A DNA stretch of 5,387 bases from Methanosarcinales archaeon (lineage in GTDB: Archaea > Halobacteriota > Methanosarcinia > Methanosarcinales > Methanogasteraceae). Positions 1 through 5,155 of this stretch are shown piece after piece (position 1 is the stretch's first letter; the number at the start of each line of letters is the position of its first letter). The notes beneath the pieces were generated by a model. The model saw only the letters and a program-made list of their open reading frames with translations. It was not told the origin of the DNA and did no database searches. Location of the stretch: NCBI GenBank assembly GCA_030672345.1, contig DAOVGO010000029.1, forward strand, positions 1 through 5,387. Reading direction: 5' to 3'. A program made the position numbers and the translations under genes.

Positions 1-1
1 C

Positions 2-367
2 CACTACGGGATGCCTGCGATCGATGGATCTCTGGTGGTTGACCCGGATTTCCTCCTCAAACAGGCGCAGACAGCAGCATTCACAACCGTTATACTGGTA
101 CACCTCTGCTACGTCGTAACCGCACGATCGATCACAGAATCCGCATTCACCTTCAGCCCGTTCTCGAACCGATGGCTGCTCGGAGGAATGGCACTCACCC
201 TTGTGACGCAGCTTGCAATCGTCTACCATCCGATCGGAAATGCCATTCTCGGAACGGAACCGCTCCCGCTTGACTGGTGGTGGCTCATGATCCTCTTTGC
301 GCTTCCAGGGTTTGTTGTGATCGAGGTTGAGAAGTGGCTGACGAAGCGGTTCGGCGCCGGACGATAA
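2..367 (+). CDS. P-type cation-transporting ATPase, C-terminal fragment (5' end outside window)
   Basis: The reading frame is open from the left edge to TAA at 365-367, giving the last 121 residues of a larger membrane protein. Seen: three hydrophobic segments at about residues 24-41, 57-75 and 91-110 of the fragment, the motif FSNRWLL just before the second, and a basic C-terminus (EKWLTKRFGAGR). Known: the order QA.TAAFTT..., then FSNRWLL, then a final helix ending in a Glu/Lys/Arg-rich tail is typical of the Cation_ATPase_C domain (helices M8-M10) of type II P-type ATPases of the Ca2+ and related classes. The catalytic DKTGT aspartate and ATP-binding domains lie outside the window, so the ion cannot be assigned. 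The internal ATG at 11 is not the true start. The gene converges on hsp20, 35 bp away. Confidence 0.85.
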   Translation, partial: HYGMPAIDGSLVVDPDFLLKQAQTAAFTTVILVHLCYVVTARSITESAFTFSPFSNRWLLGGMALTLVTQLAIVYHPIGNAILGTEPLPLDWWWLMILFALPGFVVIEVEKWLTKRFGAGR

Positions 368-396
368 CGGCTGATATGCGAGAATAAAATAAAAAG

Positions 397-422
397 AGAA
401 GATCACGTAACCGTGATCTTCT
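397..422 (-). terminator. Hairpin terminator for hsp20, between convergent genes
   Basis: A perfect 11-bp inverted repeat (397-407 and 412-422) encloses a 4-nt loop. Read on the minus strand it is followed at once by a T-rich tract (CTCTTTTTATTTTATTC), so it serves hsp20. The right arm lies inside the last codons of hsp20 and the stop codon (403-405) is in the left arm. On the plus strand only a short TT follows, so its use by the ATPase gene is uncertain. Archaeal termination needs mainly the T-tract; the hairpin may add to it or protect the 3' end. Confidence 0.65.
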
Positions 423-861
423 TAACTTCCGGAAGCGCACTCTTTGCCATCTCGATCCGCAGCACGCCATCCTTCAGTGCGGCATCGACCTTGCCAGGGT
501 CCACCTCAGACGGCAGGGGTATTCTCCGGTAGAACCTGGAGTAGGCGCGCTCTCTTCGGACGTATCCCTCGCCCTTCTCTTCCTTCGCCGCCTTCTTTTC
601 AGCCGTGATCTCAAGCACGTCTCCACGGACATTCACGGTGACATCCCCTTTCTCAACGCCGGGCACATCGAGAGTGACCAGGATCTTGTCTTCCGCATCC
701 TGTAGGTCCATGGATGGTGTTGCGGTTTCCGCGATCTCCTCGCGAGTCCCTGCTGGTAGCAACCTCCCTGGGGCGATCGGTTCGAACTCTCCGAACACCC
801 TGTTCATCCATTCCTGCATCCTGTGCAGTTCTTCAAATGGGTCTATCCATCTTCGATACAT
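403..861 (-). CDS. Hsp20/alpha-crystallin small heat-shock protein
   Basis: ATP-independent cytoplasmic holdase that binds unfolding proteins, normally as large oligomers; 152 residues, usual for archaeal Hsp20. Seen: an N-terminal arm with WIDPFEELHRMQEWMN (residues 5-20); an alpha-crystallin domain at about 50-140, containing DVPGVEKGDVTV (65-76), GDVLEITAEKK (80-90), the FYRRIPLP strand (110-117) and the family signature AALKDGVLRI (127-136); and a C-terminal KKITVT whose I149-x-V151 fits the I-x-I/V oligomerisation motif. Start choice: ATG at 861 has GAGGTGG 5 nt upstream (minus strand; plus positions 867-873). A GTG at 870 would extend the frame by three codons but lies inside this ribosome site, so it is rejected. 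A TATA-like box at 908-915 gives it its own promoter. It is divergent from the operon to its right. Confidence 0.95.
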   Translation of the reverse strand: MYRRWIDPFEELHRMQEWMNRVFGEFEPIAPGRLLPAGTREEIAETATPSMDLQDAEDKILVTLDVPGVEKGDVTVNVRGDVLEITAEKKAAKEEKGEGYVRRERAYSRFYRRIPLPSEVDPGKVDAALKDGVLRIEMAKSALPEVKKITVT

Positions 862-866
862 TGTTA

Positions 867-873
867 CCACCTC
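867..873 (-). promoter_or_regulatory. Ribosome binding site of hsp20
   Basis: GAGGTGG on the minus strand, five bases before ATG 861, matches the archaeal anti-Shine-Dalgarno core. It decides the start: the alternative GTG at 870 sits within it. Confidence 0.75.
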
Positions 874-907
874 TTAACTTTGGTGCACACATCATCATTT
901 TTCCTGC

Positions 908-915
908 CTATAAAC
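908..915 (-). promoter_or_regulatory. Candidate TATA box of hsp20
   Basis: GTTTATAG on the minus strand is the best TATA-like octamer upstream of hsp20. Its centre is about 50 bp from the ATG, so transcription starting about 25 bp downstream would give a leader of roughly 25 nt carrying the GAGGTGG site. No clear BRE is seen. Inferred from pattern and spacing only. Confidence 0.45.
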
Positions 916-1237
916 ATATCGTTCTTTCTTCCGTGCCTTTCTATTCTCACCATACCATCTGGGTTGTGCCTCTGCCGGATAATCTTAATGCTGCCAGGTG
1001 CGATCATCAACGATAGAGGAGATATAAGAGATCGATCCCGGAGTATCATCTTGCCATCCAGAGACCTTGCAATCCTGTGCCGCAACATCGGCGACCTCTT
1101 GATCGTACTTGGAATTGTCCTGTCATCCACGATTTCAGTTTCGATCATCAACAAAAGAGTACTCTATGATACCGGGCTTGCTAATCCCGGCATCTGCGTC
1201 GGTTCTTCCTGGATTGTGCCTCAAACTGTTAATCGCA

Positions 1238-1247
1238 ATATTTTATG
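1238..1247 (+). promoter_or_regulatory. Candidate TATA box of the ATP-grasp/GGT/amidohydrolase operon
   Basis: ATATTTTATG is the most AT-rich TATA-like stretch ahead of the operon. Initiation about 25 bp downstream would fall near 1268-1270 and leave a leader of about 90 nt. A weaker alternative is GGTTTAAG near 1282-1289. It overlaps the end of the putative trkH remnant, so the operon may be using decayed coding DNA as its promoter. Pattern-based inference. Confidence 0.35.
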
Positions 1248-1269
1248 CATGGTACAGTGTTATACCATG
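1248..1269. promoter_or_regulatory. Inverted repeat, possible operator
   Basis: CATGGTA (1248-1254) and TACCATG (1263-1269) are perfect inverted arms around an 8-nt spacer. The repeat sits directly after the TATA-like box and before the expected transcription start, where archaeal repressors often bind. The GGTA/TACC half sites recall the nitrogen regulator NrpR, but I recall a 6-nt spacer for that operator, so the identity is open. It could be chance. Confidence 0.35.
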
Positions 1270-1344
1270 AATGTTGCGTGAGGTTTAAGTGATGAAAATT
1301 TGTCAAAGAAGGATCATAATGAGTTGGGTGCAAGATTATTCAAA

Positions 1345-1350
1345 GGAGAG
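1345..1350 (+). promoter_or_regulatory. Ribosome binding site of the ATP-grasp gene
   Basis: GGAGAG lies 8 nt before ATG 1359. It supports 1359, not 1511, as the true start of the first operon gene and therefore supports the frameshift reading. Confidence 0.65.
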
Positions 1351-1358
1351 AGAAACTC

Positions 1359-1520
1359 ATGAAAGTAACGATAATCTACAATAAAGATTTGACGGGGGTG
1401 ATCAATCGGTTCGGAATGCAGAACAAGGAGAAATACAACCCTGAAACAGTTAAGAAGGTGGCAGACGCCCTCGAAAAGGGCGGGCATAATGTCATGATTG
1501 CCGAGGGGATATGTACGTAA
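1359..1520 (+). CDS. N-terminal part of the D-Ala-D-Ala-ligase-like ATP-grasp protein, separated by a frameshift
   Basis: Starts at ATG 1359 behind a good GGAGAG site and reads MKVTIIYNKDLTGVINRFGM..., ending at TAA 1518-1520 (53 codons). Known from family recall: this is the first strand-helix unit of the pre-ATP-grasp fold of Ddl-like ligases (hydrophobic strand VTIIYN, amphipathic helix NPETVKKVADALEKGGHNV, next strand). The protein then needs residues like EGDMYVIERL, and exactly that is encoded if one base is added at the GGGG run 1505-1508, or if the ribosome slips back one base there. Fifty codons of this frame plus Asp plus the 669 codons from 1511 give about 720 residues. The last three codons (ICT) are out-of-frame read-through. 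It overlaps the next frame by 10 nt. Either a real mutation, a recoding site or a base-calling error. Confidence 0.75.
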   Translation: MKVTIIYNKDLTGVINRFGMQNKEKYNPETVKKVADALEKGGHNVMIAEGICT

Positions 1521-3520
1521 TCGAGAGACTGAAAGAGTTCATGCCAAGCATGATCGAAGGCGAGCGGATGGGTATGGTGTTTAACATGGCTTATGGCATT
1601 CAGGGGGAGAGCCGTTATACGCATCTTCCGGCGATGCTTGAGATGCTTGGAATCCCTTATGTGGGCTCTGGACCTGAAGGACACTCGCTTGCACTCGATA
1701 AGGTGATTACCAAAATAATCATGCAGAAACACGGCATCCCGACTCCTGATTTCTGGGTCTATTCGACGGGGGAAGAGAATATGAGTGACGTCGAGTATCC
1801 TGTCATCGTAAAGCCAAAGATGGAGGCGGTCTCGTATGGTATCAGGATCGTGGAGAACGAGGGCGATCTGCGTGAGGCAGTAAAGTTTGTGGTCTCTGAA
1901 TTTAAGCAGCAGGCACTCGTGGAGCAGTTCATCCGTGGCAGGGAATTCTGTGTGGGGCTGCTCGGAAATGGCAATCCTGAGGCGTTTTCGGTCCTGGAGA
2001 TCGATCTCGAAGGCGATCCTGACGCCATCCAGACCGTGGATGACAAGAAGCAGAAACCAAGAGAGAAGATATGCCCTGCAGAGATCCCCCGAGAATTGGC
2101 AGATGAGATGGTCAAGATGAGCAAGGGTGCTTTCCGAGCTCTGGGACTCAGGGATTTTGCCCGTGTAGACATCCGCATGGATGAGGATGAGAACATCTAT
2201 CTCCTTGAGATTAATTCGATGGCAAGTCTCGGCGTCACCGGCTCTTTTGTCCACGCCGCAGAGGTTGCCGGCTATGACTATACCAGACTGGTGAATAGAA
2301 TAGTAGATGTTGCGGCAGTCAGATATTTTTCTGAAAAGATACTGCCCGGGGAAGAGATGACAGAGCCTGGCAGAAACAAATTGCCACTGCCGATTCGTAT
2401 CCGCGGGTTTTTGAGGATGAAACAGGAAGAGACAGAAAGACTGCTCGAAAAGATGGTGAACATCAATTCGTATGTGCGGAACGTAGATGGTGTCAATGCG
2501 CTGGGTACGCTCGTGTGGCAGCAGTTGAGTCCTATCGGGTTCTCGCATCAGGTCATTCCGATGGTGGAGGTGGGAAACCTCCTGCTGCTGAGCAATTCGC
2601 CTGATAACGATTACGATGTCTTACTTCTGAGTCACCTGGACAATCCCACTCCGTTTACAAGGCAGATCCACTACCGTAAAACCGAGCAGAAGCTCTATGG
2701 GACTGCTGTGTGGGACTGCAATGGCGGACTTGCAGTGATGGTTGCGGCATTACGGGCGTTACGGTTCGCCCGCCTCCTGCGGAAGATGAAGGTCGGGGTC
2801 CTGCTTACCACAGACAATACCAGGTATGGAAGGATCACAAGAAACAGCATACAGGAGATCCTGCGCAGGGCAGGGGTTGTGCTGGGAATCAGTGGTGCAT
2901 CCCTTGATGGGACTGTCATCACATCCCGTTCCGGTGCTGCGGTGTACAACTGCCAGATGAATCTCCTGGGTGCAGAGAATGCCGGGGATGTTGCGAGAGC
3001 AACCGCATCCTTCAGCCGGCTGCTCGCCAGTCTGACAAATCTCTCCAGCGAAGCCGGTGGCGCGGTTGTAATTCCGCGGAAAGCGAGAATGAGATCAGGC
3101 ATTGCAACCCTGCATGCAAACTGCGAAGCGCAACTCAGTGTGCGGTTCGATAATCAGGAACAGGGAGAGGCGCTTGACCGGAAGATACGCCACCTCGTGA
3201 AAAAAATGAACAGCAGGAAAAACCGTTTCCAGATCGAAGGTGGCATCTGTCGTCCCCCGATGGTGCAGAGTCCGGAGACCGAGAATCTCTACCAGCAGGT
3301 GAGGGCTATTGGTAATCGGCTGGACATCAGAGTCCTTGAGGAGCACAGGTGGAGTTCGTCTGATATATGCGCTGTACGTCAGGACAGGGCAAGGATCGAC
3401 GGTCTGGGTCCGATCGGGGATGCTCCGCACGACTACGAGGAGTATATACTGCGGCACAGCATACTTGACAGGGCTGCGTTACTTGCGCTGCTCATAAACG
3501 ATCTCAGGCAGAGGAAGTAG
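1511..3520 (+). CDS. D-Ala-D-Ala-ligase-like ATP-grasp ligase fused to a degenerate M20-peptidase-like domain (main frame)
   Basis: Predicted cytoplasmic ATP-dependent carboxylate-amine ligase; 669 residues from ATG 1511, but probably the continuation of the frame begun at 1359. Seen, ATP-grasp part (about 1-275): GIQGESRYTH (29-38), GIPYVGSGPEGHSLALDK (47-64), nucleotide-binding lysines in YPVIVKPK (96-103), VEQFIRGREF (137-146), and the metal-binding pair D220 in ARVDIR and E233/N235 in LLEINSMASLG. The loop at 165-190 lacks the Tyr-containing segment of true D-Ala-D-Ala ligases, so the substrate is probably different. M20-like part (about 300-669): HLD (375-377), WDCNGGL (401-407), SSSD (615-618), DGLGPIGDAPHDYEEYI (630-646). 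The catalytic DEE is DNT (435-437), the later Glu/Asp ligand is replaced near S461, and the dimer-lid His is N490; H375, D377, D402 and H640 remain. It probably binds a substrate without hydrolysing it. GGT follows after 5 nt. Confidence 0.85.
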   Translation: MYVIERLKEFMPSMIEGERMGMVFNMAYGIQGESRYTHLPAMLEMLGIPYVGSGPEGHSLALDKVITKIIMQKHGIPTPDFWVYSTGEENMSDVEYPVIVKPKMEAVSYGIRIVENEGDLREAVKFVVSEFKQQALVEQFIRGREFCVGLLGNGNPEAFSVLEIDLEGDPDAIQTVDDKKQKPREKICPAEIPRELADEMVKMSKGAFRALGLRDFARVDIRMDEDENIYLLEINSMASLGVTGSFVHAAEVAGYDYTRLVNRIVDVAAVRYFSEKILPGEEMTEPGRNKLPLPIRIRGFLRMKQEETERLLEKMVNINSYVRNVDGVNALGTLVWQQLSPIGFSHQVIPMVEVGNLLLLSNSPDNDYDVLLLSHLDNPTPFTRQIHYRKTEQKLYGTAVWDCNGGLAVMVAALRALRFARLLRKMKVGVLLTTDNTRYGRITRNSIQEILRRAGVVLGISGASLDGTVITSRSGAAVYNCQMNLLGAENAGDVARATASFSRLLASLTNLSSEAGGAVVIPRKARMRSGIATLHANCEAQLSVRFDNQEQGEALDRKIRHLVKKMNSRKNRFQIEGGICRPPMVQSPETENLYQQVRAIGNRLDIRVLEEHRWSSSDICAVRQDRARIDGLGPIGDAPHDYEEYILRHSILDRAALLALLINDLRQRK

Positions 3521-3525
3521 CAATA

Positions 3526-5154
3526 ATGGACTTTAAGGAGATCGAATCAAGGTTTCAGCCCACCGATGACGGTAAGTGCGCAGAGGCAGAGAACGGGATG
3601 GTTGCAACAGCGTTTCCTGATGCCACACGCTCTGGCGCCCGGATGCCGAGAGCGGGCGGGAATGCCGTGGACGCCGCATGTGCCGCAGCTTTAGCACTCG
3701 GGGTCTGCGAGCCGCAGAGCAGCGGTATCGGCGGGCAGACGATGATGCTCATCACTTCAGGGGGCGGCAAGGTGCTTGCAATCGATGGTTCGTCAAGGGC
3801 GCCCTCGCTTGCTAATATTGGCGCAATCTATAAGGACGACCGGTCACATGGATATCGCGCCGCCACGGTGCCAAGCACTCTTGCAACCCTCTGGTATGTC
3901 AACAAAAACTACGGAATACTCCCGTGGGAAAGAATCCTTGAACCTGCGATCCGTCTCGCAGAGGATGGATATGCGATCACTCCACTCCAGCACCGCCTCC
4001 AGAAACGGGAACTCAAAAACTTCGATAAGGTTGAGTCAGGGTCAGGCAAGAGGTACTTTTTGAAGGATGGAGAGCCATATCTCCCTGGAGATAGATTCTG
4101 CCAGCCCGATCTCGCCAGACTCTTGAGAATACTTGCAAAAAAGGGCGTGGAAGAGTTCTATCAGGGAACGGTTGCAAAGCAGATCGATGCGGATATGCGT
4201 GAGAACGGCGGGCTTCTTCGGTACGATGATCTTGCCTTAATCCCGTTCCCAATTGTCAGAAAGCCTCTGAAACGAAAGTTCAGGGGACTAACCGTCTACA
4301 GTATGCCTCCACCTGGTGCGGGAAGAAGTCTCCTCTTCACGCTCTCGATGATAAACATGATAAAGCCCAGACACCTGAATAGAGACGAGTTTGACAGGGC
4401 ACACCTGCTCGTGGAGATATTCAGGAACACGCTTCTTGAACGCTCAGACCGACCATTCGACCCCAATTATTACCCGCAGGTGGCAGAACGGGACATGTTA
4501 AAGCGCGGTTATGTCCGCAAATGCATCCATGAGATCACCCGTGAAACAGAGATACGCATACCGATCCACGAGACCGAGGATGAACTCTCAGGAGAGACCA
4601 CCCATCTCTCGGTTATAGACGGTTCAGGAATGGCAGTCAGCCTGACCCAGTCCATTGAAAGGGCGTACGGGAGTAAAGCTGCTGCGGACGGACTCGGTTT
4701 TCTCTATAACAACTATCTGATGGATTATGACTATAAGATATTCTCCCATCCGTTCTATCTGCGCCCGAACGCAGTCCCGTGGGCTACGGTCGCACCGACC
4801 CTCATCTTCTGCGGTAAGGAGATATGGATGGCTGTTGGCAGCCCGGGGAGTGAACGGATCTTCTCCGCAATCGCTCAGTTCCTGATCCATGTGGTCGATG
4901 AACACCAGCCGATCGGTGAGGCGATGTACGCCCCGCGTCTGCACTGTTCGCTCGGGGGGCGTGTGAGTCTCGAAGCGGAACGTTTCCCTGATGAACTTCT
5001 GAGAATTTTTGAACGGAAGGGGTATCGAATCGATAAAAGAGGCCCGTTTTCTTTTTATTTTGGTACAATACACGCTGCACTGAAGAAGCGTGATGGAACA
5101 GGCTTTCAGGGAGTGGCTGATATCAGAAGGGATGGGACTGCCGGAGGATACTGA
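3526..5154 (+). CDS. Gamma-glutamyltransferase-family Ntn hydrolase, cytoplasmic, divergent substrate pocket
   Basis: 542 residues, usual GGT size. Members self-cleave before a Thr that becomes the N-terminal nucleophile and attack gamma-glutamyl or related amides. Seen: GMVATAFPDATRSGARM (24-40), GGNAVDAACAAALALGV (44-60), EPQSSGIGG (62-70), and the processing site GETTHLSVID (356-365), where T358 is the predicted nucleophile, giving about 357- and 185-residue chains. Further: FLYNNYLMDYDY (392-403), APTLI (423-427), GSPGSERI (438-445). Compared with E. coli GGT, the glutamate-carboxylate Arg114 position is S89 (DGSSRAP for DFREMAP), Asn411 is E378, Ser462-Ser463 are A420-T421, and Gly484 is S442. 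These point to an acyl group other than ordinary gamma-glutamyl. No signal peptide is seen (MDFKEIESRF), unlike periplasmic bacterial GGT. GAGGAAG at 3511-3517 precedes ATG 3526; the ligase stop is 5 nt upstream. Confidence 0.9.
   Translation: MDFKEIESRFQPTDDGKCAEAENGMVATAFPDATRSGARMPRAGGNAVDAACAAALALGVCEPQSSGIGGQTMMLITSGGGKVLAIDGSSRAPSLANIGAIYKDDRSHGYRAATVPSTLATLWYVNKNYGILPWERILEPAIRLAEDGYAITPLQHRLQKRELKNFDKVESGSGKRYFLKDGEPYLPGDRFCQPDLARLLRILAKKGVEEFYQGTVAKQIDADMRENGGLLRYDDLALIPFPIVRKPLKRKFRGLTVYSMPPPGAGRSLLFTLSMINMIKPRHLNRDEFDRAHLLVEIFRNTLLERSDRPFDPNYYPQVAERDMLKRGYVRKCIHEITRETEIRIPIHETEDELSGETTHLSVIDGSGMAVSLTQSIERAYGSKAAADGLGFLYNNYLMDYDYKIFSHPFYLRPNAVPWATVAPTLIFCGKEIWMAVGSPGSERIFSAIAQFLIHVVDEHQPIGEAMYAPRLHCSLGGRVSLEAERFPDELLRIFERKGYRIDKRGPFSFYFGTIHAALKKRDGTGFQGVADIRRDGTAGGY
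5143..5147 (+). promoter_or_regulatory. Ribosome binding site of the amidohydrolase gene
   Basis: GGAGG inside the last codons of the GGT-like gene, 8 nt before ATG 5156. It confirms the start of the third gene and suggests translational coupling. Confidence 0.7.
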
Positions 5155-5155
5155 G

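Larger units (their letters stand above)
1051..1270 (+). pseudogene. Degraded N-terminal fragment resembling TrkH potassium-transport subunit, frameshifted
   Basis: No intact gene is present, but two adjacent pieces in different frames read together like the N-terminal two-helix (D0) region of TrkH-type K+ channel subunits. Piece one, frame 1, ends at about 1156 and includes the stretches RDLAILCRNIGDLLIVLGIV and STISVSIINK. Piece two, frame 2, runs from 1157 to TGA 1268-1270 and includes EYSMIPGLLIPASASVLPG. Joined across an AAAA run (1153-1156) they give helix, K-E-Y, M-I-P, helix, matching the TrkH pattern in which a GEW/KEY-type turn precedes a second hydrophobic hairpin. The other roughly 400 residues of TrkH are absent. 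A TTG at 1051 with GGAG 7 nt upstream could have been the start. Alternatives: chance hydrophobic ORFs, or a TrkA_C-like tail for the first piece, which needs gaps. Confidence 0.4.

Noticed and set aside
862..870. GTG start at 870 for hsp20
   Set aside because: It lies within the GAGGTGG ribosome site; ATG 861 has ideal spacing and gives the usual Hsp20 N-terminus.
864..1154. A 96-codon minus-strand frame upstream of hsp20
   Set aside because: It covers the hsp20 promoter and ribosome site, has no recognisable motif, and is opposite the trkH-like fragment, which explains its length.
960..1222. Short direct repeats: TGG(G/A)TTGTGCCTC at 960-972 and 1210-1222, and CGATCATCAAC at 1001-1011 and 1142-1152
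   Set aside because: Two unrelated short repeats with different spacing and no flanking structure; no mobile-element termini or CRISPR-like periodicity, so probably chance.
1251..1266. A bona fide NrpR operator
   Set aside because: The half sites GGTA and TACC fit, but the spacer is 8 nt rather than the 6 nt I recall, so it is reported only as an unidentified inverted repeat.
823..1281. A 152-codon plus-strand frame taken as one intact gene
   Set aside because: Its first part overlaps hsp20 and its promoter in antisense and is pyrimidine-driven Phe/Leu/Ser sequence; only about 1051-1156 looks protein-like, and the similarity then moves to another frame.
1505..1511. A classical -1 programmed frameshift heptamer (X XXY YYZ)
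   Set aside because: The sequence around the GGGG run does not fit the heptamer in the required frame, and I see no strong downstream stem; simple slippage remains possible but unsupported.
1376..2548. A 390-codon open frame on the minus strand opposite the ATP-grasp gene
   Set aside because: It is fully antisense to a region with clear family motifs, has a His/Arg/Leu/Ile-rich composition typical of shadow frames, and shows no recognisable domain or ribosome site.
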